Part shown: one piece after another, positions 1 to 8,474 of the stretch
Position numbering within the stretch: position 1 is the first letter of the stretch
Layout: each line of letters opens with the position of its first letter
Source: Ruminiclostridium papyrosolvens C7
GTDB lineage: Bacteria > Bacillota > Clostridia > Acetivibrionales > DSM-1351
DNA: 64,000 nucleotides
Direction of reading: 5' to 3'
Assembly (NCBI RefSeq): GCF_000421965.1
Contig: NZ_ATAY01000020.1
Coordinates: 186,001-250,000 of the forward strand
Translations under genes and position numbers: made by a program
Notes under the pieces: model-generated
Told to the model about the DNA's origin: nothing
Seen by the model: only the letters and a program-made list of their open reading frames with translations
Database searches by the model: none

Positions 1-2
1 AA

Positions 3-278
3 AATAATACAGTTGTTCTTGGAGACGACAGTGAAGTATTTTCCGAAACGTTGACGGCATCTGATTTGAATTTTATTTCAATTGAGAAACCAATAGATGG
101 AATGAGGGTAAATGCAAAAATCAGGTATTCTGCAAAGGAAGCACCTGCGACAATAAATGTAGTCGATGAAAACAGGATAAGGGTTGCATTTGATATACCC
201 CAAAGGGCCATTACTCCGGGACAATCGGTAGTTTTCTATGACGGAGATGTAGTCGTAGGCGGAGGTACTATAGATTAA
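3..278 (+). CDS. mnmA: tRNA-specific 2-thiouridylase MnmA, C-terminal part
   Basis: The reading frame is open from base 3, so the gene begins upstream of the window and only the last 91 residues are seen. The tail PGQSVVFYDGDVVVGGGTI is the hallmark C-terminal beta-barrel end of MnmA (TrmU), which thiolates U34 of tRNAs for Lys, Glu and Gln using persulfide sulfur from a cysteine desulfurase. The catalytic ATP-pyrophosphatase domain and its cysteines lie outside the window. A TTG at 51 is not a real start, because in-frame coding continues upstream of it. A terminator hairpin follows at once. Identification rests on the short conserved tail, which is distinctive. Confidence 0.85.
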   Translation, partial: NNTVVLGDDSEVFSETLTASDLNFISIEKPIDGMRVNAKIRYSAKEAPATINVVDENRIRVAFDIPQRAITPGQSVVFYDGDVVVGGGTID

Positions 279-296
279 TAAAACATAATTTTTTAT

Positions 297-343
297 AAAA
301 ATCTTCTATTAAAGCTTATTTTGAAGCTGTGATAGAAGATTTT
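297..343 (+). terminator. Intrinsic terminator after mnmA
   Basis: Inverted repeat with arms AAAATCTTCTAT and ATAGAAGATTTT, and an inner AGCTT/AAGCT pairing in the loop. The right arm ends in a short T run. It lies 20 bases after the mnmA stop. Confidence 0.6.
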
Positions 344-424
344 CTATATAATATATAAAAAATTGATTGAATTTACATAAATTTACTGGTAATATATGCC
401 TAGAAATTGTAAATGGAGGTATTT

Positions 425-1984
425 ATGAAAAAAAATAAGTTGCAATTTATGTTTCTAGCAGTAGTTTTTATTGCAGTATTTTTTCATGTAGACAATATCT
501 ATAGTGCCGACCACATTAATAAAGATACGATTATTCAATCTATCGATATTGATGCCGGCAATGATAAAAATCCTGAATTCAAGGTATCTCTGTACAATAC
601 CCGTTCAGATGTGGAATATATAGTTCAAAGCCCATATATCACTAAATACAAGTATATGACATCTAAGATTTATAAATTGGTACAGTATAAAAACGGTAAA
701 AAAACGGGATATGTTAACCTTACTTTGAAAAGTCTAAGTGATAACAATAACTGGATGTTTTTTGTTAACTACTATTCGGATGAAGATAACATTAAGCTCA
801 AATATGATATCAAAGCATATACTCAACAGACAAATCTGAATATCTTGACTTTCCCAAACGAAAATGGCAAATATGTATTAAAAAGAGAAAAAGCATCGAG
901 CAAAGTAACACTCTCAAATAAAGTTACATATCTGGAAAGTGCAAAACGTTATGTTAAGTTCGGCGAAATTATTTCAGCCAGAGGGTTAGGCTCCACAGTA
1001 TGCGAAATATACAAGTATAAGTCAGACAATGTTCTGACAAAATCAAAAGATGGATTCAACTCACAGATAACATTAAACTCGATTGCAAAAAGGGAAATCA
1101 GGGGAAACTGGCTTTTATCCGTTAATCCTATGGTTGATTGGAGCCATAAAACCGCTTTTAATACGATGCTGAAAATGGACTTCGAAACAGGTACAATATT
1201 TTTTAGTGATGGAGTATACAGGGAAAACATGTATAATTATGTTCCCAGGTCATCCAGCGTAAGAACCTATTTTAAGAATCCTGCAGGCCTTCAGGTAAGG
1301 GCATGCAAATGGGTTTTGGATAAAGGAAGTCTCTTTAAAACAGTAGGAGTCTATTCAATGTATGTATTTGCCGATTCAATAGGTAACAAGGGCTACATAC
1401 CAACACAGCCAATGTCTGAATGGCTGAAGTCGGATTACAACATTAGTTACAATTTCTATGATACAAGGTTCAATTCGGATACTATGACATCGCTGATATA
1501 CATCTATAAGGACTATCCGGATAAATACGTACTTGAAAAGTTGAATAGGTATATAGCTTTTTACAAAAATTATTACAAGACAAAACAGTATAAGGTTGGG
1601 AAAGCAATATTTGTACCAGATTACATGGATATCAGCGGTAAAAACAAGATTAATCCTACCTCACTAAATCATTTTATTGCGGAAACAGAGGTAATGTTCC
1701 TTTACTATAATCTGACAGGGGATAAAGAATGTCATAAAATTGCTTTAGAAATGCTAAATTCCATAAAGCTGACCAGCAGCAAGTGGATACGTCCTAACGG
1801 TGATTTATGGTATAGGGTTACACCACAAGGTGTATTCAACACAGATGATTATCCACTGGTTACGTACAATGACCTTGTGTTTTTCAAACAGATTTTAAAA
1901 ACAGTTGAAGGTAAAATTCCTGCTGAAATAGAAAAAATGTACCAAAGTAAAGAAAAATGGGCAAAGAACCATGGATTTCTTTGA
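425..1984 (+). CDS. Secreted protein of unknown function, possibly alpha/alpha-toroid
   Basis: A 519-residue protein. The start is set at 425 because GGAGG (415-419) overlaps the in-frame ATG at 413 and sits properly before the ATG at 425. Residues 1-28 are a signal peptide: MKKNK, a hydrophobic stretch, then a likely cut near YSADH. The middle is rich in Tyr, Asn and Lys and beta-like. The last ~200 residues look helical with aromatic-rich turns, as in alpha/alpha-barrel enzymes acting on polysaccharides (for example the C5-epimerase C-terminal type). No catalytic motif could be pinned down, so no function is claimed. It stands alone between a terminator and a small membrane-protein gene. 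Confidence 0.6.
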   Translation: MKKNKLQFMFLAVVFIAVFFHVDNIYSADHINKDTIIQSIDIDAGNDKNPEFKVSLYNTRSDVEYIVQSPYITKYKYMTSKIYKLVQYKNGKKTGYVNLTLKSLSDNNNWMFFVNYYSDEDNIKLKYDIKAYTQQTNLNILTFPNENGKYVLKREKASSKVTLSNKVTYLESAKRYVKFGEIISARGLGSTVCEIYKYKSDNVLTKSKDGFNSQITLNSIAKREIRGNWLLSVNPMVDWSHKTAFNTMLKMDFETGTIFFSDGVYRENMYNYVPRSSSVRTYFKNPAGLQVRACKWVLDKGSLFKTVGVYSMYVFADSIGNKGYIPTQPMSEWLKSDYNISYNFYDTRFNSDTMTSLIYIYKDYPDKYVLEKLNRYIAFYKNYYKTKQYKVGKAIFVPDYMDISGKNKINPTSLNHFIAETEVMFLYYNLTGDKECHKIALEMLNSIKLTSSKWIRPNGDLWYRVTPQGVFNTDDYPLVTYNDLVFFKQILKTVEGKIPAEIEKMYQSKEKWAKNHGFL

Positions 1985-2068
1985 TACTGTTTATTTACCA
2001 ACATATATTTTATTTAAGTGCAGACATTAAATGAGTATTTGTTTTAAAAGCAGGAGGAGGGATTTACT

Positions 2069-2257
2069 TTGCGTGAAGGATTAATTCCAACGGTATTAGG
2101 AACGGCTGTTACCGCAACAGGGCTGGCAATGCGAGGTTATGACATGAAAAAACATGGCATGAAGAAGCGTGACACAGCAATTGCAATTGGAGCAGGCGTT
2201 ATTGGGTTTGGAGTAGCACACGTTGTATTGGGATCCATAGATCTGATACACAAATAA
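2069..2257 (+). CDS. Small conserved-looking membrane protein, 62 aa
   Basis: TTG start at 2069 with a strong AGGAGGAGG at 2052-2060. Two hydrophobic Gly/Ala-rich helices (about residues 5-21 and 39-56) flank a basic loop, MKKHGMKKRD, suggesting a hairpin membrane protein with the loop in the cytoplasm. The gene is single and followed by a bidirectional terminator. I do not recognise a named family. The strong ribosome binding site and clean hydrophobic pattern support it being real. Confidence 0.65.
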   Translation: MREGLIPTVLGTAVTATGLAMRGYDMKKHGMKKRDTAIAIGAGVIGFGVAHVVLGSIDLIHK

Positions 2258-2261
2258 ATTC

Positions 2262-2293
2262 AAAAGAGGGGTGCTTATCTACGCACCCCTTTT
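2262..2293. terminator. Bidirectional intrinsic terminator
   Basis: GGGGTGC (2268-2274) pairs with GCACCCC (2283-2289), flanked by AAAA on the left and TTTT on the right. It therefore works for the small membrane-protein gene on + and the convergent phosphatase gene on -. Confidence 0.85.
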
Positions 2294-2294
2294 A

Positions 2295-3092
2295 TCATAT
2301 CCTTTCAAAGACAGGTTTCCTTTTTTCAAAATGAACTACATGTTTAAATCCAATATTTTTCAGGTGTTCCAACCCCTCGCTGAAACTATGTCCAAGATGT
2401 TCGGCAAAGTGAGAATCTGACCCTACGGTGATAACTTCTCCACCCAATTCAAAATAGCGTTTAAAAACATCATATCCGGGTATCGTACATCCAAGATCGC
2501 TTCTTAACCCGGAAGTATTCAGCTCAATACCTTTTCCCTTTTCTATAACCGCTTTTAAAATCTCGTCGATAATATCGCTGTAATCCTTGTATCTGAGAGG
2601 TTTGTCCTCAAAGTTGCCATATCTGGCAGCATAACCTATATGACCTATGACATCATAATTATCATATGCATTTACTGAACATAGGATTTCCTCCAAATAT
2701 CTTTCATAAGCCTGCTGCTGTGTTCTGCCGATAAAGAAAGCTCCGGTATAAGGGTCCTTGTGCTCTATTATATGCACTGAGTTAATAACAAAGTCGAAGT
2801 CGTAACGATTGAGAATATTATTGATTTTGTCAACCACCTGAGGCTGAAAACCCATTTCAACACCTATAAGTATTTGAAGCTTTGATTCCCATTTATCTTT
2901 GAGTTTGCTAAAAAAGGAAAAATACTCATTATAATCTATTAAAAAACTTTCATCAAAATCCGGATAGTCATAATCTACATGGTCCGTAAAAACCAATCCT
3001 TCAAGCCCGATTTCGACTGCTCTTTTACAGGCTTCATCAGCGTCCATGTTTGAATCTGTAGAAAATTTTGAATGAATATGGTTGTCATGCAT
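2295..3092 (-). CDS. PHP-domain histidinol-phosphatase family (HisJ/HisK-like)
   Basis: A 265-residue PHP-superfamily metallohydrolase. The N-terminus has the metal-binding HxH (MHDNHIHSKFSTDS), followed by FTDHVDY near residue 37 and GSDSHFAEHLGH near 224-235, which carry the remaining metal ligands. The length and motif order fit the histidinol-phosphate phosphatase (HisJ/HisK) family, the eighth step of histidine synthesis. No other his gene is nearby, so a different phosphoester substrate is possible. It is transcribed alone, convergent with the small membrane-protein gene and divergent from the aminopeptidase gene. Confidence 0.8.
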   Translation of the reverse strand: MHDNHIHSKFSTDSNMDADEACKRAVEIGLEGLVFTDHVDYDYPDFDESFLIDYNEYFSFFSKLKDKWESKLQILIGVEMGFQPQVVDKINNILNRYDFDFVINSVHIIEHKDPYTGAFFIGRTQQQAYERYLEEILCSVNAYDNYDVIGHIGYAARYGNFEDKPLRYKDYSDIIDEILKAVIEKGKGIELNTSGLRSDLGCTIPGYDVFKRYFELGGEVITVGSDSHFAEHLGHSFSEGLEHLKNIGFKHVVHFEKRKPVFERI

Positions 3093-3226
3093 TGTAACTT
3101 TCTCCTTTGAAAAGTATAATAATACTAAAATTAATCATCCTATAAAATATAATACGTTTTTAAAGTAATACTAATTAATATTATCTACATTTTAAACTAA
3201 AAGTCAAAAAAGAGAGAGGTTAGAGT

Positions 3227-4657
3227 ATGAAGCAAGAAAAAACTCAGGGTGAATTATTAGAAGAAAAGCTTACCTATAAACAAAAAAATGCTTGGGAGTA
3301 TAGTGAAAAAGAGGTTCAACAAGCTTTTGAATTATGTGATGAATATAAGACGTATCTTGACCAAGGAAAAACAGAACGTGAATTCTGTTCAGTTGTAGAA
3401 CGCCAGCTAGTTAAGGCGGGATATGAAAATCTGACTGAACTTATGAAAAAAGGAACAAAGTTGAAAAAAGGTACCAAGGTGTACTACATAAACAAGGAGA
3501 AGTCTGCTGTTTTTGCAGTAATAGGGCAAGAGCCGTTAACTCAGGGCATAAATATGGTAGGAGCGCATATAGATTCTCCTCGCCTTGATTTAAAGCCCAA
3601 CCCAATCTATGAGGATTCCGGTATGGTACTTCTGAAGACTCATTACTATGGAGGTATAAAAAAATATCAATGGGTAACCATTCCTTATGCGTTACATGGT
3701 GTGGTTATTAAGGCAGACGGTACAAAGGTGGAAATTTGTATTGGTGAGGACGACAAAGACCCTGTATTTACCATAACAGATTTACTCCCTCATCTGGCTC
3801 AGGAGCAGATGAAGAAAAAAGCTACCGAGGTTATTGAAGGCGAAAGCCTTAATATATTATTTGGCTCAATACCTTTAAAGGATGATGAGGTAAAAGACAA
3901 GATTAAGCTGAATATATTAAAACTTTTAAACGAAAAATATGGAATGGTAGAAGAAGATTTTATATCAGCAGAGCTGGAGGCAGTACCTGCGTACAAGGCG
4001 AGAGATATTGGACTCGACAGGAGTATGATAGGAGCTTACGGTCAGGATGACAGGGTTTGTGCATTTACATGTATAAAAGCAATGCTTGATCTTCCACAAC
4101 CTAAAAAAACTGCATTGTGCATTCTTACAGACAAAGAAGAAATCGGAAGCATGGGAAATACCGGAGCTCAGTCCAGTCTTCTTAAGAATTTTGTATCAAA
4201 ACTATTATATTTAACTGTAGATAATTACTCCGACATTTTAACAAATCAGTGTCTGGAAAATTCAAAAATGCTTTCAGCTGATGTAAATGCAGCTGTTGAC
4301 CCTACGTATGAAAGTGTAAATGAAAAGTTAAATTCATCATATATGGGAAATGGTATTGTATTTCAAAAATATACAGGTTCAAGAGGAAAGTATGATGCAA
4401 GTGATGCCAATGCTGAATTTGTAGCAGAAATAAGGAATTTGTTTAATAAAGAAGGCATTATCTGGCATTTATCGGAAATGGGTAAGGTTGACCTTGGAGG
4501 AGGCGGAACTATTGCCCAGCATGTTGCTAACCTTGGCGTTGATGTTCTTGATTGTGGAGTGCCGATACTTTCTATGCACTCTCCAATTGAAATATCAAGT
4601 AAAATAGATGTTTACATGAGTTACAAGGGTATGAAAGTTTTCCTTGAAAGTAAATAA
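3227..4657 (+). CDS. M18-family aminopeptidase
   Basis: A 476-residue cytosolic zinc aminopeptidase. M18 (aspartyl/leucine aminopeptidase I) motifs are all present: GAHIDSPRLDLKP near residue 112 (first metal His and Asp), DDRVCAF near 275, DKEEIGSMGNTGAQS near 301 (catalytic Glu pair) and MHSPIE near 450 (last metal His). Enzymes of this family remove N-terminal acidic or hydrophobic residues and form large tetrahedral dodecamers. The ribosome site AGAGAGG precedes ATG 3227. The next gene starts 20 bases downstream, so the two are probably co-transcribed. Confidence 0.92.
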   Translation: MKQEKTQGELLEEKLTYKQKNAWEYSEKEVQQAFELCDEYKTYLDQGKTEREFCSVVERQLVKAGYENLTELMKKGTKLKKGTKVYYINKEKSAVFAVIGQEPLTQGINMVGAHIDSPRLDLKPNPIYEDSGMVLLKTHYYGGIKKYQWVTIPYALHGVVIKADGTKVEICIGEDDKDPVFTITDLLPHLAQEQMKKKATEVIEGESLNILFGSIPLKDDEVKDKIKLNILKLLNEKYGMVEEDFISAELEAVPAYKARDIGLDRSMIGAYGQDDRVCAFTCIKAMLDLPQPKKTALCILTDKEEIGSMGNTGAQSSLLKNFVSKLLYLTVDNYSDILTNQCLENSKMLSADVNAAVDPTYESVNEKLNSSYMGNGIVFQKYTGSRGKYDASDANAEFVAEIRNLFNKEGIIWHLSEMGKVDLGGGGTIAQHVANLGVDVLDCGVPILSMHSPIEISSKIDVYMSYKGMKVFLESK

Positions 4658-4677
4658 CGTTATTAGGAGAAAAGGAC

Positions 4678-5544
4678 ATGATAAGATTCGGACCATCTGG
4701 AAATTCAGACAGCTTTTATGAACAGGGATACAAATCGTCGGCACAAATGCCTGCATGGCTTGCTTCAAAGGGCCTGAATGCTTACGAGTACTCCTGTACA
4801 AAAGGAGTAAAGGTTGGAGAGGCAACTGCAAGGGAAATAGGTCAACAGGCTCAGAACAACAATATTTTTGTCAGTATCCATGCTCCGTATTATATAAACA
4901 TGTCAAGTGAAGAAGAGGACAAAAGAGAAAATTCTAAGAGATACATTATGGAAACCTTGCAGGTTGCAAAGTGGATGGGTGCCAAGAGAATAGTTGTTCA
5001 TACAGGGTCCACCAGTAAACTAGGACGGGAAAAGTCTCTTGAATGGGCAATACAGATTCTTAAGGAAACTCTGCAAATGTCTGATGCTGCCGGTTTTGGC
5101 GATATCAGTATATGTCCGGAGGTGTTGGGCAAGCATAACCAGTTGGGAACACTTGAAGAAATAATGGAAATGTGCAAAATTGATGAAAGGTTGATACCTA
5201 CTATTGATTTTGGACATATTCATGCCAGAGGCCTTGGAATACTGAATTCTCAAGAAGACTTTGAAACGGTAATAGATTTTATAGAAAACTCAATAGGTAA
5301 GGAAAGAACCAAAAGAATCCATTGCCATTTCAGCCGGATTGAGTTTTCCAAAGGCGGAGAAAAAAAGCACTGGAATTTTGCAGACAAGCAGTTTGGGCCT
5401 GAATTCGAGCATCTTGCACCTGTTCTGGTTAACAGAAAGATGGAGCCTGTTATTATTTGTGAATCAAGAGGTATGATGGCTGAAGATGCCTCAGAAATGA
5501 AAGAAATTTATAATAGTATATTGGAAAATCAAAACTTGTTCTAA
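4678..5544 (+). CDS. Endonuclease IV-like TIM-barrel protein
   Basis: A 288-residue AP-endonuclease 2 family (Nfo-like) TIM barrel. Metal-site motifs seen in order: SIHAPYYIN (~66), VHTGS (~108), CPEVLGK (~146), TIDFGHIHARG (~176), HCHFSR (~214) and a terminal ICESRG (~261). Endonuclease IV cuts the backbone 5' of abasic sites using three zinc ions. The set of His/Glu/Asp ligands looks complete, but the sequence drifts from classical Nfo (FGPSGNSDSFYEQG start), as in the clostridial subgroup often just called deoxyribonuclease IV. It follows the M18 gene by 20 bases behind AGGAGAAAAGGAC. Confidence 0.82.
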   Translation: MIRFGPSGNSDSFYEQGYKSSAQMPAWLASKGLNAYEYSCTKGVKVGEATAREIGQQAQNNNIFVSIHAPYYINMSSEEEDKRENSKRYIMETLQVAKWMGAKRIVVHTGSTSKLGREKSLEWAIQILKETLQMSDAAGFGDISICPEVLGKHNQLGTLEEIMEMCKIDERLIPTIDFGHIHARGLGILNSQEDFETVIDFIENSIGKERTKRIHCHFSRIEFSKGGEKKHWNFADKQFGPEFEHLAPVLVNRKMEPVIICESRGMMAEDASEMKEIYNSILENQNLF

Positions 5545-5551
5545 AGTAGTA

Positions 5552-5586
5552 TATAAGCCTGTTTGGGGAAAACAAACAGGCTTATA
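5552..5586. terminator. Perfect hairpin between endonuclease IV-like gene and aroQ
   Basis: TATAAGCCTGTTTG (5552-5565) pairs perfectly with CAAACAGGCTTATA (5573-5586) around a 7-base loop. There is no T run after it, so it may be a processing or stability hairpin rather than a full terminator. It lies just ahead of the aroQ ribosome site. Confidence 0.5.
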
Positions 5587-5607
5587 TAAAAGAATGTGGA
5601 GGTTAAA

Positions 5608-6036
5608 ATGAAAAAAATACTTGTTTTAAACGGGCCTAATCTGAATATGTTAGGCATCAGGGAAAAAGCTGTTTATGGGAGTGAAACACTGCTGGATATT
5701 GCCAAAGAGGTTAATATCGTATCTCAGGAGCTTGGGTTGGAGTCGGATTTTGTACAATCAAACCATGAAGGGGAAATAATAGACAAACTCCATGCAGCAC
5801 GTGGTGTATTTGATGTTGTAATAATTAATGCGGGAGCATATACACACTACAGCATTGCTATAAGGGATGCAATAAAGGCAATAGAAATACCTACAATAGA
5901 GATACACCTTTCGAATATACATAGCAGAGAAGAATTCAGACATACATCCATGATAGCACCCGTATGTGTAGGACAGATATGCGGATTCGGGAAGATGAGC
6001 TACATATTGGCACTTCATGCTGCGGCAAACTTTTAA
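5608..6036 (+). CDS. aroQ: 3-dehydroquinate dehydratase, type II
   Basis: A 142-residue type II dehydroquinase: dodecameric cytosolic enzyme, third step of the shikimate pathway. Motifs: NGPNLNMLG near residues 8-16, the loop Tyr in EKAVYG, NAGAYTHYSIAIRDA (oxyanion Asn and substrate pocket) and IEIHLSNIHSREEFRHTS with the catalytic His. The ATG at 5608 is preferred over the GTG at 5596, because the GGAGG ribosome site (5598-5602) overlaps the GTG. It heads a run aroQ, M24 peptidase, efp, which is a common order in Firmicutes. Confidence 0.95.
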   Translation: MKKILVLNGPNLNMLGIREKAVYGSETLLDIAKEVNIVSQELGLESDFVQSNHEGEIIDKLHAARGVFDVVIINAGAYTHYSIAIRDAIKAIEIPTIEIHLSNIHSREEFRHTSMIAPVCVGQICGFGKMSYILALHAAANF

Positions 6037-6084
6037 AGGTTACTATATATAATTAAAATAATAGGGATTTATGGAGGTAGTTAA

Positions 6085-7170
6085 ATGGTTGACAAACAAA
6101 TATTATCAAATAGGTTGGATACTTTCAGAAAGGAACTGAAAAACCTTGGTCAGGATGGCGCATTGATTACAAAAAGAGAAAATTATATGTATCTTTCAGG
6201 TTTTTCAGGTACTTCAGCAAACCTTGTTATTACTGATAAAAAAGCATATCTGCTGACCGACTTCAGATATGTTGAACAATCGGCAAAGCAGGCACCTATG
6301 TTTGAAATAATTCAGCATAAGACCGACATAAAAGATACAATCCTTGAAATATTAAACTCCGAAGGAATTAAAAAGCTTGGCTTTGAAGACGAAAGCTTGA
6401 CTTATGCGGAATACAAATCATTTAAAAGCAAGTTCAAGGATACTGAACTGGAGGGAATAGGTTCTGTTATCGAAAGGTTAAGGAGTATAAAGGATTCTTT
6501 TGAAATAGAAACTATAACTAAGGCTGTAGAAATTGCGGATGGTGCATTCAGCTACGTTCTCGGTATCATAAAACCCGGAATTACAGAGCTTGATGTTGCT
6601 GCTGAACTGGAATATCAAATGAAAAAATTAGGGGCATCCAGTGCTTCCTTTGAAACAATTGTCGCATCGGGGCTTAGGTCATCCATGCCACATGGAGTAG
6701 CATCTGAAAAGAAACTCGAAATTGGTGATACAATTACAATGGATTTTGGCGCATTATATAACCATTACTGCTCCGATATAACAAGAACGGTTTTTCTTGG
6801 ACAGCCGGATAAAAAAATGATAGATATCTATAATATAGTTTTAGAGGCTCAATTATCTTCAGAGAGAGGTGCCGTTCAAAGGAAAACAGGGAAGGAAATC
6901 GATAAAATAGCAAGGGATATAATATACGGCAAAGGATTTGAAGGTAAATTCGGACATGGACTTGGTCACGGTTTAGGCCTTGAGATACATGAAAATCCAC
7001 GCCTTTCCCCAAGCGGAGAAACAGTACTGGAAAACAATATGGCAGTTACCATAGAACCGGGTATCTATGTTGAGGGACTTGGAGGAGTAAGAATTGAGGA
7101 TACCATTATAATCAGGGATGATAACCCTCTTGTTTTAACCCGTTCTACAAAGGACTTAATTATAATATAA
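6085..7170 (+). CDS. pepP: Xaa-Pro aminopeptidase family M24B
   Basis: A 361-residue protein with a creatinase-type N-terminal domain (~1-130) and a pita-bread M24 catalytic domain (~135-350). Dinuclear metal ligands are visible: MDFG and CSDITRT (two Asp), GHGLGHGLGLEIHE (His), TIEPGIY (Glu) and GVRIED (Glu). It removes N-terminal residues that precede proline. The position directly upstream of efp is conserved across Firmicutes, where EF-P relieves ribosome stalling at prolines; a joint role is inference. GGAGG lies 8 bases before ATG 6085. Confidence 0.92.
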   Translation: MVDKQILSNRLDTFRKELKNLGQDGALITKRENYMYLSGFSGTSANLVITDKKAYLLTDFRYVEQSAKQAPMFEIIQHKTDIKDTILEILNSEGIKKLGFEDESLTYAEYKSFKSKFKDTELEGIGSVIERLRSIKDSFEIETITKAVEIADGAFSYVLGIIKPGITELDVAAELEYQMKKLGASSASFETIVASGLRSSMPHGVASEKKLEIGDTITMDFGALYNHYCSDITRTVFLGQPDKKMIDIYNIVLEAQLSSERGAVQRKTGKEIDKIARDIIYGKGFEGKFGHGLGHGLGLEIHENPRLSPSGETVLENNMAVTIEPGIYVEGLGGVRIEDTIIIRDDNPLVLTRSTKDLIII

Positions 7171-7322
7171 GCCAAAATCAGACTTTTTCGGTGTATTTAT
7201 TGACTTTTATCATTAAATTGAAAATTTTTCTTGCCTAATAGAGAAAATTAATTTAATATAAACTAGGATAGTATTAAAGATAAAATAAATTTTTATGCAT
7301 TTTTATATTATGGAGGTAAAGT

Positions 7323-7883
7323 ATGATAGTAGCTGGTGATTTTAAAAATGGCGTAACATTTGAATTGGATAATAATATATTTCAGGTAGTAGAATTCCAA
7401 CATGTAAAGCCAGGAAAAGGAGCTGCGTTCGTTAGAACAAAGTTAAAGAATATAATAACAGGTGCAACAGTTGAAAGAACTTTCAACCCGACAGATAAAA
7501 TGCCAAAAGCTCATATCGAAAGAAAAGATATGCAGTATTTATATAATGATGGTGATTTATATTACTTCATGGATGTTGAATCCTTTGAACAGCTTCCTAT
7601 AAATAAGGAAACAATTGGCAATACACTTAATCTTGTTAAAGAAAATGATATTGTAAAGATTCTTTCACATAAAGGAAATGTTTTCGGTATTGAGCCTCCT
7701 ACATTCGTAGAGCTTGAGGTAACAGAAACAGACCCGGGTTTCAAGGGTGATACTGCTACTGGTGCAACAAAACCTGCTACAGTTGAAACTGGTTATGTTA
7801 TAAAAGTGCCCCTTTTTGTTAACACTGGAGATATAATAAGAATTGATACAAGAACAAATGAATATATGGAAAGAGTTAAATAA
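7323..7883 (+). CDS. efp: Elongation factor P
   Basis: A 186-residue, three-domain tRNA-mimic translation factor. The tip loop [16 protein letters not shown] (residues ~28-43) carries the lysine that is modified in many species. The C-terminal signature is seen near [20 protein letters not shown] enters the E site and helps peptide bond formation at polyproline stretches. Strong GGAGG before ATG 7323. It has its own 150-bp upstream gap and is followed by the CD1247-like gene within 32 bases. No EpmA/EpmB or YmfI-like modification gene is visible here. Confidence 0.96.
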   Translation: MIVAGDFKNGVTFELDNNIFQVVEFQHVKPGKGAAFVRTKLKNIITGATVERTFNPTDKMPKAHIERKDMQYLYNDGDLYYFMDVESFEQLPINKETIGNTLNLVKENDIVKILSHKGNVFGIEPPTFVELEVTETDPGFKGDTATGATKPATVETGYVIKVPLFVNTGDIIRIDTRTNEYMERVK

Positions 7884-7915
7884 TAAAATACCAAAGTGGT
7901 AATGAGGAGGTAAAT

Positions 7916-8332
7916 ATGAGCTATATAAGCGAACGTGTAGCATTCATTAAAGGTTTGGCAGAGGGTATGAAGATTAATGATTCAACCAATGAAGGGAAGC
8001 TGTTAAACGCTATAATCGATGTTCTGGATGACATTTCACTTGCAATTGAAGATATTGAAGAAATTCAGGATGACCTTGGTGAGCAGGTAGACAGCGTAGA
8101 TGAGGATCTCGCAGAGATTGAAAAACTTATTTATGATGAGGATGACATTGAGTTTGAAGAAATTGAGTGCCCTAACTGTGGTGAAAAAATCGACGTTGAT
8201 CTTGAAATGATTGATGAAGATGCTGAATCCATCGAGTGTCCCCATTGCCATGAGAAGATTGAATTGGAATGGGATTGCGAATGTGATGATGAATGTGGTT
8301 GCGGCTGCGGACATGATCATGATGAAGAATAA
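7916..8332 (+). CDS. CD1247-type protein with zinc ribbon and Cys/Asp/His-rich tail
   Basis: 138 residues. Residues 1-75 match the clostridial family known as CD1247 N-terminal domain proteins (MSYISERVAFIKGLAEGMKI, very acidic helices with EDIEEIQDDL). Two CxxC knuckles follow: CPNCGEK (~83) and CPHCHEK (~108), a zinc-ribbon pair. The last 20 residues are an unusual metal-rich tail of alternating Cys, Asp, Glu and His. Function is unknown. It is 32 bases after efp behind GAGGAGG, so it is probably co-transcribed with efp, and it ends at a strong terminator. Confidence 0.8.
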   Translation: MSYISERVAFIKGLAEGMKINDSTNEGKLLNAIIDVLDDISLAIEDIEEIQDDLGEQVDSVDEDLAEIEKLIYDEDDIEFEEIECPNCGEKIDVDLEMIDEDAESIECPHCHEKIELEWDCECDDECGCGCGHDHDEE

Positions 8333-8350
8333 TTTAATGTAAGTATTATT

Positions 8351-8386
8351 AAAAGCTTCCAACAAATATTTGTTGGAAGCTTTTTT
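8351..8386 (+). terminator. Strong intrinsic terminator
   Basis: AAAAGCTTCCAACAAA and its complement TTTGTTGGAAGCTTTT enclose a 2-3 base loop and are followed by a T run. It ends the efp-CD1247 transcript. Confidence 0.9.
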
Positions 8387-8398
8387 AATGTTTCGCTA

Positions 8399-8427
8399 TT
8401 GACAAAGGTATATTCAAGTTGTATTAT
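8399..8427 (+). promoter_or_regulatory. Sigma-A-type promoter of the GntR/ABC operon
   Basis: TTGACA (8399-8404), 17-base spacer, TATTAT (8422-8427). The -10 hexamer lies inside the left arm of the palindrome at 8413-8462, an arrangement expected for repressor control. Confidence 0.7.
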
Positions 8428-8462
8428 TGTATTAATCACTTAATACAATAATACAACTTGAA
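8413..8462. repeat. 23-bp-arm perfect palindrome, candidate operator or leader hairpin
   Basis: Left arm 8413-8435 and right arm 8440-8462 are perfect reverse complements around the loop TCAC. The inner part reads GTATTAA-TCAC-TTAATAC. It covers the promoter -10 and ends exactly at the GAAGGAG ribosome site of the lipoprotein gene. It could be the operator of the GntR-family regulator encoded two genes downstream, an RNA hairpin limiting translation, or both. Confidence 0.75.
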
Positions 8463-8474
8463 GGAGAATAAGCC

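Noticed and set aside
1..278. Cohesin-like or cellulosomal beta-domain tail at the window start
   Set aside because: The sequence PGQSVVFYDGDVVVGGGTI is specific to the MnmA C-terminus, and the frame has no dockerin, linker or cohesin marks.
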